From: Lunularia cruciata | Taxonomy: Eukaryota > Streptophyta > Marchantiopsida > Lunulariales > Lunulariaceae | Direction: 5' to 3' | NCBI GenBank assembly: GCA_948567375.1 | Contig: OX419759.1 | Location: 7,098,744 to 7,162,743, forward strand | Length of the DNA stretch: 64,000 nucleotides | In this document: positions 24,648 through 35,759 of the stretch, in pieces | Numbering within the stretch: position 1 is the stretch's first letter | Layout: every line of letters begins with the position of its first letter | Position numbers and translations under genes: made by a program | Notes under the pieces: model-generated | Told to the model about the DNA's origin: nothing | Seen by the model: the letters and a program-made list of their open reading frames with translations, nothing else | Database searches by the model: none

Positions 24648-27540
24648 ATGGCGATGGTCCCAGGAGATGGAGATGGAGATGGAGGGATCAGAGAAGGTCC
24701 ACTGGTGTGCGCGTTCAAGGGCATGGGAGATGCCCTGGCTGGTGCGGTGATGGGGTCGGTTTTTGGATTCGGTGAGGCGGAGGAGGATGATTATAATTTC
24801 GCAACTGGATTATATGGTTGGGCTGTGGATTGGTATGAATTGTGATGGAGGTTTGAATGCTGTGCCGTTTGGCGCTGGAATGTGGTCGAATTTGTAGGGG
24901 CAATGACGATTGGTTGTGGTGAATTTGAGGTTTCTGTCACTGAATGACTATTTCCTGGGTATTTGATTTAGAGGTTTTGGTTTCCCGTCGCACGGTGTAT
25001 CTTGGTTACCTCGTGATATGGTCGAGAAAGAGTCATCATGGGGTAAAAGTGATATACTTGGAAAGTGTTTCTTAACTGACCTAATTCTAACTCATGCACG
25101 CAGCGTTTCACGTAGAGATTCAGTCTCTTAATACCCGAGCACTGTCTTTACAAAGTTTTTTCTTAATCGTAAATTATTTATGGATGATTGTTGGAGTTCC
25201 AGTGTTAGCGATCACTCGTCTGCGTTCGCTGAGGCTTTTTTCGTTTGTTTTAAAGCAACTGGTGTACCGTTTGGTGTCATTTCACTTCTTTTCGATCCGT
25301 GTACCAAAAGGTCAAGGTTGTGGAAGCACTTGTAGACTTGACCTTCTTCCGAGGACCGACTCTGGAAAGAACGAATGTGATGACGAAGGACAGATAAATT
25401 GGGAGACGACTAGAAATGGTTCTAAAATAAGGAACGTGTGGGTTGGCTGGATCTTCAAATTGTAAAAGGATTAACTCGATAACGCAGGGTAACGAAGAAG
25501 ACCTATTGTCAACTCTGGCATGTCTAAGTTCTAATCCTCCATTAACAATCGGCGTCATATTGTTTTTAGGAACCTGTTGCCGGGAAGTTCCGCCTGGCAT
25601 TGCTGCAAAGTGCACATTTCACTAGTTCAATATATGCGGATAGCCGGTTTGAAAAGTGAATAGTTGTTTTCTCTGCTCTCCTCGTATTTCATCTTTGTCC
25701 ATCAGCAATTTGTTATGGGCCCGCTCTGGCTTGTTTGTAAACCATAGCAGGTGTCCATATTTTATCTCAGTAAATCAGTTTCCGGGTGCAATTTTCTGCA
25801 CTTCGGCTGCGTTGGACAAACCGAGTAACATTCTCCATTACCTAGACGAAAAGCTGCAGTTCAGGGATTGTTTACTCATTTGGTTTTTAGATATAATAAA
25901 CGCTTTCTATGTCGGCATCATAGACAACGAAAACCAAAGACGTTTCTTTTCATTTTCATAACCTAAAACCTTGGTTGAGATTTGATCTTGTAACATATCT
26001 GTAACTCTGGACACACGGAGTACCAGACCTGCTCTCTTCATAGGTGCTCTAATTAGCGGGTTGAAACGTGCAGGATCTGGCCTGTTCAAAAAGCAGGGGT
26101 TTAAGGTAGCGTTACGAGAGGGTGGAGGATCAGCAAAGGTAATCAGTCTTGAGTCAGAGATGCCGCCCGTTTGTCTGTTCTCTCGGATGTGTCTAACGAA
26201 GAAGGGCAGTGAGATATAGCACACATCGTATGCTTGTGAAGAATCACAGCGTTTTGAGCGCATAAACCTTAAAGGATGATGAACGCAAATACAGATTTAG
26301 TGTACTGAACGTTTGAAAAGTTTCTGTTCCTAGGCTATGTACTTTGTAGCCTTGTCGATCTCGGTGTTTTCCATTATAAACCCGTGGTTCACATCCTTTT
26401 GATTTTTCTTGCGTCTTTGCAAGCAGATGTCAATGACCCAGAAACATTGCTTTTTGTTTGTGTTAGACATTTGCTCTATTATCAGGAGTTCACAGTATCG
26501 TGTCGTGCTACTTGAGGAGGATACGCGGTGTGGAAGACGGTATACCAATCTCTCCCAATCGTCCTATGTTCATGAAAGGAAAAGAAGTTTACTGTATGCA
26601 CCAAACATTATCTCATCTTCGGTTTGCATCTGTGCGGTTTTAAGTGGGTGTGGATCTGCCGTTCTACGAACGGCTTCTGCTCCCATTACTAATATATGCA
26701 CAAAATAATTTATCTGTCTCGTCTTGACAAGAGTTGTCGTAGAAAGTTCTAACTGCCAAAGATATCTGTATCAGATCCTAGAATTAAGGGCGCTCGTAGA
26801 ATTAACGCCGTCTTTTGTGCTCCATATCAGCCTTCGGGAGCTACTGACTTCTAGATTTTGTATTGAACAGCTCTTAATGCAGGTATTGCTGGGTGTGCTA
26901 CCGGCCTTGCTTTGAGCACTCCAGGTATCCATGTCTTTTAAAACTAGCCTCTCGTTTCCTTTGTTCATCTTTTCCCGCATGGAAAGTGAAATCTGGTTTG
27001 TTCGGGATACCGCATGAAAGCCTTGTATAAGTTGAGCTGCTGCTAAGATTAAGCCTGTGAATGTTTTATGGGATGCTCAGGGCCAGCTTGCTCTTGACAT
27101 TCATTATGACAATCTTTCTCTATTTAGGCTACGGAAGATCTGATGATTACTATGACCATGATATATTGAAGATATTGAGACTACAGATGGTTGATCAGTG
27201 AAAGGTGTGAAGAGTGAATGCCCTTCTTGGTGTTTGAACATAATGTTCCTCACGACTTCGTCTGGAATGTGCTGCAGGAAGTCCTCAAGCTCTTCTTCAA
27301 AGTTGTGTTAGTTTCGGCGTATTTTCCTACATATTAGAGACGCTCAACCACAAACCCCGAGCTGCCAACGCCGCTACCATAAGTAAAGTTTCAAGGGCCT
27401 TCCAACAGCAGAAAAATATCCCGCAGTTGATGCAGGCTATGGTTCCAGTGCTTCCACCTTTCACCCTACCCCCCTTTCCAGGGATTTTTGCGCAATTTTG
27501 CCAGTCAAAGCGGGACGATGGGCAGTCTAGACCCTTTTGA
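24648..27540 (+). CDS. Tim17/Tim22/Tim23-family membrane protein, 5 exons, 192 aa
   Basis: The exons are 24648-24771, 26074-26138, 26467-26539, 26871-26924 and 27278-27540. All four introns have GT-AG ends, and the phases match and give an uninterrupted 192-residue protein. The family fold is seen in AGAVMGSVFGFG (residues 31-42), SGLFKKQGFK (43-52), TFALLSGVHSIVSCYLRRIR (64-83), ALNAGIAGCATGLALSTPGS (88-107) and PQALLQSCVSFGVFSYILE (108-126). These match, in order, the glycine-rich hydrophobic helices of plant Tim17/Tim22/Tim23 proteins of about 190-210 residues, of the type with LFKKKGFK after the first helix. Such proteins sit in mitochondrial or plastid envelope membranes, and some act in protein import. 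The exact membrane and partner cannot be told. The start is the first ATG in frame, just before an acidic/Gly stretch. The C-terminal third (127-192) is hydrophilic and variable. The gene converges on ferredoxin. Confidence 0.9.
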
Positions 27541-28882
27541 TACTGGTGTAGCTTTTCAGCTCACATCCTGACTTAGTGAGATTTCTAGTTGGACATATCA
27601 CACCCGATAGAGACCCTGGAAGAAATTGGATCTCTAGTTGTACATTGTCAACCAACATAGATTTTCTTGACATTGACTCGAAAGAAATTCTAAATGAAAT
27701 TTGCAAAGAATTACATTCCGAGTGGATTGTGTGCTCGGTTTCATGATTGGCTGGAACGAAATCTCTCCTCGGTTTCAGCCTGAGGTGTATCATGGTCACC
27801 TTGACCGTTGATACCAACTGAGAAGCGGTTTTGGAGACCATCATCCCCGGTGACCATACTACAGATCGGACTTCGTTCTTGATCGTTTAATCCAGTTCTT
27901 TGGCAGTGTTTTTGGGGATATGATCAACCTCACAATCTAGTGGGACGACGACATATAGCGTACCACACCATTACCTCTAGTCAAGGCAACGTTCAGTTCA
28001 GGGTCAGGTACTCCAATTTAAACTCGGTATTAAATTCGATTAGGTGCTATGCCAGTCAACCACTCGGGTTCGAGTAACATGCTCGCTTTCCTGCAATAGG
28101 AACAGTGAATCCTCATGTACCTCTGGTGGCCAATCCAGATCACACCAAATTCAGTTTTGGAGACCTTGAAGATAAATCTTTTAAGTAATTTTGTAAAATC
28201 CTGTTGCAAAAGTATTTTGCTTAACGAAGGTAATTAACGATATCAACAGGATATGGACGTCGTTTTCTCAAATCCGGTGTAGCCAACACTTCAACCATAG
28301 TACAAAAGTTCTTTATTAAGAGCTCTTGCATGAATCAGATGAGAATGGACAGATACTTCGACGTCTACCAGATAAGTAATTTGAATTCAACATCTTTGTG
28401 ACTATCATACATGCTAATCGCGGTCTGCAATTTTAGTAGGACACAGGTGGAATTCCATTTGTAAGTTGTAAGGATAATTGGACTGTAGAAATTTCTCGTC
28501 CATCAAAATAATACCTACGTAATGAATGTAGTGCACGCATTCGAATTGGAAATCAATTTCAAGGTATCTCATTTCCTAACGCAATACTCTTAACCGGAGG
28601 ACTCGTAAGTTCCGCTCTCTCATTCGTCTTGTCGCAACAGAAGTACAAGATAACATTTCTCATCTTCTCGAGCTCTTGCAAGGCCAAACTCTTGTCTCTA
28701 CAAAACTATTCTAAACCACGACGATCAACTCTACTGGAAATAACCGAACCGGTCTCGGAGATTGTCACACTTACTGTAAAGATTGCAGCGCCCGGCCGCA
28801 GATGGAGATTCGAGACACAAACCCATTCTCTACAATATTTTTCTCTGGTGAGATCGTGCGCTTCATCACTACCTAATGCTAA
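27541..28882. other. Intergenic region between convergent genes
   Basis: This is the region between the stop of the Tim-family gene and the stop of ferredoxin. It should hold both 3' untranslated regions. Short reading frames here, such as a 105-codon minus-strand one at 27527-27844, show no recognisable domain. No repeat is seen. Confidence 0.4.
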
Positions 28883-29374
28883 TCAATATAATTCCTCTTC
28901 CTTATGAGTATCGATAATAAGATCGGATCGAGGATAAGCAACGCACATCATGACGAACCCTCGGTCCATCTGACCGTCATCGAGAAAACTCTGTTCCGAT
29001 TGATCGACTTCGCCTTGTTTGATCACTCCAGCGCAAGACGAGCAAGCGCCTGACCTGCAAGAGTATGGCAAATCGATGTTCGCCTTCTCCACTGCGTCCA
29101 AGATGTACACGTCGTCGGGGACTTCAAGCACGTGAGTCCCGCTCGGAGACACCAGCTCCACTTTATACTTGTTAGCGTTGCAGATTACACGATTTTCTGG
29201 AGTTTTAAAGGCCGTGCGGTTCCTCGATGTCATGCAATCGCGGCTGAAGCCTAACTTTGGTAGATGGACGATGTCTCCTCCACCTTGCCGCAATGCTGTG
29301 CGCGAAGACGAGAACGGCACAGATTGGACCTGCTGTAACTGGATTGAGCTTGGAGAGACGAAACTTGTCGCCAT
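28883..29374 (-). CDS. FD: Plastid-type [2Fe-2S] ferredoxin precursor, 163 aa
   Basis: This is a small soluble electron carrier of the chloroplast stroma, taking electrons from photosystem I and passing them to ferredoxin-NADP reductase and other enzymes. The [2Fe-2S] ligands are Cys106, Cys111, Cys114 and Cys144 (spacing C-x4-C-x2-C-x29-C), in the context [12 protein letters not shown] and [17 protein letters not shown] and the C-terminal HKEEELY are also typical. Residues 1 to about 66 are Ser/Arg-rich with few acids, like a plastid transit peptide; the mature part of about 97 residues would begin near NKYKVEL. The gene is uninterrupted, as is common for plant ferredoxins. VMMCVAYP differs slightly from the usual VLTCAAYP of leaf forms. 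Whether it is a photosynthetic or a non-photosynthetic isoform is not clear. Confidence 0.95.
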   Translation of the reverse strand: MATSFVSPSSIQLQQVQSVPFSSSRTALRQGGGDIVHLPKLGFSRDCMTSRNRTAFKTPENRVICNANKYKVELVSPSGTHVLEVPDDVYILDAVEKANIDLPYSCRSGACSSCAGVIKQGEVDQSEQSFLDDGQMDRGFVMMCVAYPRSDLIIDTHKEEELY

Positions 29375-31762
29375 GATGAAGATGGTTTATCCCCTCTATC
29401 CCAGAGATTGTGATAACGCAAATTCTATATCTCAAACCAGTAATCCAAGTTGACGGCGATCTTTTGGTCCAAAATTTCTTTTGATCTCAGGCCTGACACC
29501 ATCTGGAGACTCCTCAAGCGAGCATCAATGGATCTCTAAGTTTGCAGGACACTACCTGGAATTTTGAACATGCCGCGTAGACTTCAAGAGCATGTCAAAT
29601 AGCAGTGGCGGGCAGAGGGGGAAAGTACAGTACAGCGCATGAAACTCTACTGCATTGACGCGGCGAAGGTTTACAAGTTCCAGGATGGAGGAATCTGTCG
29701 CAAAATAAACCGTCAGTTTTGACCCGCAGGCAAATCAAGAAGTGCAGAGTGAGGCAGACATGCTTGTCTTGCCTATGAACCCCGTCTCCGCTGAGCATTG
29801 CCGTGATATCAGAGTTTCTTGAACGACTGTACAGAACAAAACTGTTACCCAGTCTTCCCTGTAGGACTAGTCACCAACTCAGCAGCTTATAACTCTCTCT
29901 ACAGTTCAACAGATTATAACTTTCTCCATTCATGAAAGCTGGTGACGCATTAATTATTATTATTTGGAGAGAGAATAGTAATTGTATTGGTGACAACGGA
30001 TGAAACTGCTTGTAATACCAGACTCTCGACCTTAGAGTCAGGCTTGGATACAAGTGAGGAGCAATCAAGAAGGACTGCATGATAACTACTCGGCAAAAGG
30101 TACATTTAAACATTACCAAGCAAAAGTGTGTGAATAGATAAGTCTACTCAGCAAAGGTACACTTTAAAAAGTTACCAAGCAAAAGTGGTACGAGGTTTGC
30201 TGATTCTGCCGATTCCGCGGAGCTACGGACTTCAGCAAGAACAAGCATATCCAACGCCCGGATTCAGATGCAGTGAACTGTTTGTTCAGGGGTACTCTGC
30301 TTGAATAAATGGATTCTAATTTGGTATCTCGAACATTTCCCGGACAGACCAGCGAAGTACCTGCAAAAAGCTTGAACTGGGGAAGAGGGCTGTGGAAGTA
30401 CGGTTACAATAAAATTCTTCACAACGCCAAAATCCTCCATTCATAACCTAAAGATGTGACAATGTACATTCATGAAAAGGTGACACTCGTCAGCAGAAAC
30501 TTGTCATTAATGTATTTGGAAGAAGTTGCACCCCTGGACGGGTGTAAGACCCTTCTCTACAACGAGGTAAGGTAAAGAAATGCCTCCGTTGATAACCCTC
30601 TACAAACGCAAATACTCGTACTTAAAGTTCCTCACGGTTCAAAACTGGGATGAGAGATGTGCATGGCTTCATAAACATGTGGAACTTGAAGTCCCTGAAA
30701 AGTTCAGTTACAAATGCATTTGTTCTCATCATCGTGGACAACTCCTTCAAACACCCCACAGAGGTTGAGCCTGTACACAAGTTCTCAAACTCGTCCAAGT
30801 ATTCAACAAACGTAGCATGAGTTGGGCTGCAAGCTCGGGGTCGTACAAAGATCTGCATATATACATGACAGCAAATCCACCGCCCAGCACACCGCGCGAT
30901 TCAACCAGAGCACCTAACTCATTTCTTGTGCCATCTGTAACCAAAATCTGTAACCTAAACCTGACTCATTTCTTCTGCCATTTGTAACCAAAGAGTGTGA
31001 AGCCAAAATCCAGAGGGCTTTGCTGCTACCCCTTGGAGCAACCTCGGTCCGATGATAAAGCCTCCGGTTGCAGGAATCAGGAGCATGTTCAGGGAACTCC
31101 GCACAAGAGTTTGGACTGGAGTCCTTCCATCTGTCTCCACCCGTCCTCACTCGCTCTATTGCAGCATTGCAAAAATGATAAATCTTTGTATCGATTGTGT
31201 GGCATCACAAAGAAAACTGTGAACGCAAATAGATGAGTCGTCTGAAAATCAGGAAGCCGCATTCTAACGTATGCACTTGCTCGTATGGTCCCCACATTCA
31301 GAGTCTGGTATGAGTGCAGAGAAGAACTAAAGAGCCTGGAACAAGAACCTAGCTCGCTACTAAAGATTCAGCCTTATGCAGCTCTATTCTATCTCAGTCC
31401 GCAGCCTAGACGGATGAGAGAAGTATTAACGTCTGTGTATCCTTTGAAATGCTAGTAGTACCATTCACCTTTGCGAAACTGATGGAAGTTTCTACAGTAG
31501 AATGCGCGTATCGGTCTTCGAGCTTTTCGAGGTCATGAAGTTCCTTGGTAGTCAGGCAAACCAGGCCGAGGGACCACCAAAAGTATCCATGTTCTTGATT
31601 TCTGGATCAGTGGGTTCCTCATCGTCCAAGAGACTAAGAAAATTCCAACACTCTATCTTTAGAGCTTCTTCACTGTGCGGTGGGCCTCTTTAGAACACAC
31701 TGAGGCATCCTTTATATCGGAGACTAACTTCTAGGTCATGGAATCTCCAGACAATTATAGTC
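29375..31762. other. Intergenic region, no confident gene
   Basis: The part next to 29374 should hold the ferredoxin promoter. On the minus strand, 30622-30858 reads as 78 codons with a protein-like composition (FVEYLDEFENLCTG and MMRTNAFVTELF), preceded by a plausible splice acceptor (ATATGCAG). I do not recognise it and found no partner exon. A short tandem duplication of CTCATTTCTTSTGCCATYTG occurs near 30920 and 30964. Nothing else is supported. Confidence 0.3.
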
Positions 31763-32824
31763 TCAGCTGGTTTCCATCATTTTACAACGTGCGGCCATAG
31801 TCCGAAATTCTGTAAGACTTAAAAAACCATCGTCATTCTCATCGAAAACGTCAATCATGTCCTGTATGTCCTCTTCTGACCAAAGGAAGTCATGGGATAT
31901 TGCAGCATTTTCCAAGTGCTGCAAAGAAAGAGCTCCTTGGCAGTTTCCAACAATGGCGGAAAAATAAGCATCAACTTCACTCATAGTAAAGTTTAAGTCT
32001 CTTGCGTTCTTCCTCTTCCTCGGCTTAGAAGGCCCAGCGGCTTTGCCCTCACTCTTGGCACCGGGGCTCTTCAAGCTCTCTTCTTCTTCGTCACCTTGTC
32101 TCATAGACATTTGGATTGCCTGCTCAAAATCAAGGTCTGTATCACCATCTGGATCACTAACCTTCGGAGATCCCAGCGTACTGGACAAAGCCTTCAGCCG
32201 AGGGCGTTTCTTAGCCACGTCTGTTCTCTTTCCTGATACTTCTCTGCTTCTCTTCCCTCTTACCTTCTTCACGGACAGCTGCAAATTTTCATCATCCTCC
32301 GGCTCATATGCCTCCTCTGCCTCTCCCTCCGACTCAGAACCACCACTGGGTTCATACTCATCGTCATCTTTTTTTTTCTCAACTTCATCCTCTTCTATTT
32401 CTTCATTAAGTTTCCTCCCCGTCCTCTTCTTCTTGATCTCTTTCCGCTTAGGGAAGAATGCACCACCAGAATCGCTCTCGGAAGGCTCTTCCGAACTATC
32501 ACTGGCCCAATCCACAATCTTCGAGGGTCTTTTCGCCCGAGTGCTGAGCCGAGTCGTTCTTCTTTGATACACATCACTACTATCTAGCTTCTCCTTGCCT
32601 TTGACACTCTGCGTCCTCGGTTTCTTAAAGACGGGTTGCAAAGCTGTGGCAATCTTGTGAACTTGAAGATTGGAAAGCATGTCTCGATTTCGTTTGACAC
32701 GTTCCAACCTTGCCCTCTCATACTCTGTTACATCCTCAGCTTCCTCTGGTTCTTCCTCTGCTTCCTCAGCGTCATCAGCTTCCGTCATTTGTAACATCTC
32801 CTCCTCTGTATTTCCGTCAGCCAT
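31763..32824 (-). CDS. Acidic nuclear protein with UIM-like motif and C-terminal EF-hand, 353 aa
   Basis: This single open frame has an ATG at 32824. The N-terminal 35 residues are very acidic, followed by TEYERARLERVKRNRDML (33-50), a short motif also seen at the start of some plant nuclear proteins. Several basic clusters could be nuclear signals (KKPR 67-70, KKKRTGRK 131-138, KKRPRLK 205-211, KPRKRKN 267-273), separated by Glu/Ser/Asp tracts (about 108-182). Residues 229-243 (TDLDFEQAIQMSMRQ) fit the ubiquitin-interacting motif pattern: an acidic run, then an Ala and a Ser four residues apart. Residues 328-339 form one canonical EF-hand loop (D328, N330, D332, G333, L335, E339), which predicts calcium binding. 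I infer a chromatin- or ubiquitin-linked nuclear role. I do not recognise a named family. No transmembrane segment or signal peptide is seen. Confidence 0.75.
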   Translation of the reverse strand: MADGNTEEEMLQMTEADDAEEAEEEPEEAEDVTEYERARLERVKRNRDMLSNLQVHKIATALQPVFKKPRTQSVKGKEKLDSSDVYQRRTTRLSTRAKRPSKIVDWASDSSEEPSESDSGGAFFPKRKEIKKKRTGRKLNEEIEEDEVEKKKDDDEYEPSGGSESEGEAEEAYEPEDDENLQLSVKKVRGKRSREVSGKRTDVAKKRPRLKALSSTLGSPKVSDPDGDTDLDFEQAIQMSMRQGDEEEESLKSPGAKSEGKAAGPSKPRKRKNARDLNFTMSEVDAYFSAIVGNCQGALSLQHLENAAISHDFLWSEEDIQDMIDVFDENDDGFLSLTEFRTMAARCKMMETS

Positions 32825-35252
32825 CGCTCAACTCCTTCCAATTCACGGAGGAAAGAGTGAACGGACCCACAAAAAAGCTGATGATAAACAGAACGCGACT
32901 GACTCTCCAATTTGAGCCACCTGCAGTTTGGCGGAAACGGCCGCCAAATTTTAACACATCAAACCAGAAGGAGAGCGCAATCCATTCCCCAAATTCCACT
33001 CTTGAGCAGAGTCGGAAAATTTCACGACATGTTCGCTCTCATAATCTGCATCCCGTTTGCTGATGTCTCCATAGTCTCAATTCTACTGGGGTTTAAAACC
33101 ACACTCTGTATAATCACCTAATCACCTCTTGAAGAATTGACATTGAATGCTCAGTACTCTAGAGCTGAATTGATTACACAGCCGATTGGGTTTCCCCGTT
33201 TGCAACAACAGAAAATGCTTATGAGACTCAGTTGGAATGTGCGAGTTAACAACAATCCCATTGCGTACAGAACGCAGGTAATGACAGTTATTTCACACCG
33301 GAGGACGGATCGAGTGCACAAGAATTCTCCGGCCTCCGGAATTCTGTGAGTTTGTGTGTCAATTTTGACGCCACCAGTTCTTGTCGACGTAACGTAGTCT
33401 GGCTTGTTGGGGTGAATGAACGACGAGCCTCTGTCCTTTTGTGAACGGACGGCGGTAAATTCCGTCCGTGTCTGCACTCAGATTCCGGACGGTTCTCTTC
33501 ACCACCGAGAGGGCAGTGAAAACGACCGGATTAGGAGCAACGGTTGCAAATTCCCTTTTGGCTTCAATTGCAGATCTTCAATTCGATGTCGAGTACGTAT
33601 GCTCGACATCGAGTGTTGTCACCAACACTCGATGCTTGATATACATATGCATATAGACATTGCAATTGGGTCATGTTTGTTGTTCGTCAGTTGCTATTGG
33701 GTCAACTGTTTATCATTTTTGTTGCTTCCTTTCGACAATCTTGGAGGATTGAGGATTGAGTTTATTGCATTTCTCAATTGTTCCTTGTCAGCGGCAAATC
33801 CCACCCCCTTCCTGCGAGCTGCAACTGGAAATGACAACGCCTTTCCACTGCTGTTGATGTTCAGATTTTGATGTATGATAGACTGATATCGACAGACATT
33901 TAACCGCAGACTGGGTAGAGTTCAAGAATCAAGGGTAACTGTCGATTGTACTGTCAAGCCTGTTTACTTTTCACTGAAAGTCAATGGAAGACGAACTGAA
34001 CCGGACAATGACCCAATCCGACCTATAACCAATGCATTGTTGAATTGCAGTAGACCCTTACCTTAGATAGTCGCATGTTCGGTCTCGAATGGTCATGCTC
34101 GAAATCATTAAAATTTCGTAAATTATCATGCCAAAGATAACAATAGTATACATTTCCTTCGGGTCAGAGTCAGGAAGAAATCATTGATCGAAGATCAGCT
34201 GCGGTAGGCCCGAAGACCGGAAACGACCAGATCCAATTTGATGAAGCATAGCGTCTACACTCCAAGTCACTGCACCATCTAAACGATGCCGCGTGACGAG
34301 GATGATCCGAAATGTCAAATTAACTACTGTGGACCAAAGAGTGACGGAGTCTACACTCATGAACATGTGACTACACTCTCCAGGAAACAAAGTACCGGTG
34401 AAATATGCCTCTTAATGAAGAATATGCTAACAGTAAACGAGCATGCCGCAGTCACTTCTCATGAAAATTTCTTGCTGTTGACCAAAAACAGAGAGATTCT
34501 GCGAGTGCAGTAAGGGTTGTTTGCACCCCACCATACTCTACTGTAGATGGGCCTTCTCAAGTGACGAGGCCATGGATTCCACACTAAATTCGTACCCGAG
34601 CTACAGTATGACAGAGTTAGAGAAAAGCGTTTGTAGTAAAAAGTTTAATAATACTTTTCTGAAATATATCTGGTTATTAAATTCTGAAGGAGCGTCTTGG
34701 GAGACCCCTCGGTGGTCCTCGGACCCACCCAGACTCTTGGCGTCTTCTTCCTATCTTGGATCCACTGTCCAGTGCTTATCTTGGAGCTCCCAACTCGAGA
34801 GCATACATAATAAACAACGGTCACAAGAAACCCTTGTTCTTTAGAACCTTTCTAACTTATGAGTTTCCGATGTACGAGACACCGCAATCGAGGCTTTCCA
34901 ATTGGGCCATGTGAAACTGTGAATCACTTCACCGGATTTCTACGACTTTTCGTGTTTACAAGTAGTTCCTGGGATTCAAGCTTATCAGCAAAGATGTTAG
35001 GTGCAGAAATCTAGCACAGATGACGTAATTTACGGGCTTCCTGTGGGGGACGCTATATGTGGTACTGCACAGCAAACATCAGTTGCTATTCAAACCTAAA
35101 TGATCTGGAGCTAACGCAGAAAGTATCATATTCAAGCTCTACGAATCTGCAATCGATATGTCTGTAGCACCTGGAGTGTGTCCTAAGAAACGCAGGTGAA
35201 TCCCCGTGCTGAATTAGAGGCTTGCAAAAGACTTTTATCAAGACGAAGTATC
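32825..35252. other. Intergenic region with stem-loop cluster
   Basis: The stretch just right of 32824 should hold the promoter of the EF-hand gene. A 151-codon plus-strand frame at 33416-33871 shows no domain, is overlapped by others, and is not called. Two overlapping inverted repeats at 33583-33634 are listed separately. The rest shows nothing I can support. Confidence 0.35.
33583..33634. repeat. Two overlapping perfect inverted repeats
   Basis: TCGATGTCGAG (33583-33593) pairs with CTCGACATCGA (33602-33612) around an 8-base loop that is itself TACGTA-based. CATCGAGTGTTG (33607-33618) pairs with CAACACTCGATG (33623-33634) around TCAC. The second stem reuses the last bases of the first, so only one can form at a time on a single strand. 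Confidence 0.85.
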
Positions 35253-35759
35253 ATGATTCCAGTCGGTTACCTCATACTGATCATAGTGCTTTGCGTCGGG
35301 TCCAGCATAGTTGCAATTGTCCTTGTTTTGAGGTTTCTGTGTTCCCGGAAAAAAATCCTATTCATGACATCGAAGGATGAGCTTATTTGTGAAGGAGGGG
35401 ATGGTGGTGGGAGTAGAGTCGGAGACAGAGACGAAGGGCAAGATTTAGAGAAAGGGGACATTGAGTCCGTAGATGGGGGCGAGGACGAAAAGCAGTCTGG
35501 CAACAAGACGTTCGATCGAGTGAGCAATCCAGGAGTTCATCTGTCCGATCATCTTACAAACGATCACACAAGCCACGCTTGGGATGTACATAATCATGTT
35601 GGAGATGGTAACTGGGGCCATACAGTAGTAGGTTACGGCTTTGGAGATTTCAACTGGGGTGATACAGGAGGCATGGATCATAGTAGTCGGGGCGATACGG
35701 GAGGCATGGCTACTGCTACACATAATTCTAGTTCTCCCAACTCAGTTGACAAAGTATAG
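35253..35759 (+). CDS. Candidate small single-pass membrane protein, 168 aa
   Basis: The open frame starts at an ATG at 35253. Residues 4-29 are a strong hydrophobic segment (GYLILIIVLCVGSSIVAIVL and on), followed by a basic stop-transfer cluster SRKK (31-34). This predicts an N-out or signal-anchor single-pass protein with a cytosolic tail. The tail is first acidic and Gly-rich (about 41-80), then rich in His, Asp, Gly and Trp, with repeated elements GDxNWG (118-122 and 131-136) and RGDTGGM/WGDTGGM. No catalytic domain is seen and I do not recognise a family. The frame could extend upstream in frame without another ATG. Orphan status and low complexity make this a candidate, not a certain gene. 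Confidence 0.4.
   Translation: MIPVGYLILIIVLCVGSSIVAIVLVLRFLCSRKKILFMTSKDELICEGGDGGGSRVGDRDEGQDLEKGDIESVDGGEDEKQSGNKTFDRVSNPGVHLSDHLTNDHTSHAWDVHNHVGDGNWGHTVVGYGFGDFNWGDTGGMDHSSRGDTGGMATATHNSSSPNSVDKV

Noticed and set aside
32043-32567. 174-codon plus-strand frame, Ser/Phe-rich
   Set aside because: Antisense shadow of the acidic EF-hand gene; its Ser runs mirror Glu/Asp codons.
33416-33871. 151-codon plus-strand frame
   Set aside because: No domain, mixed composition, and conflicts with other frames; contains the stem-loop cluster. Not supported as a gene.
34521-34844. 107-codon plus-strand frame
   Set aside because: No domain or splice signals that support it; average composition for non-coding sequence here.
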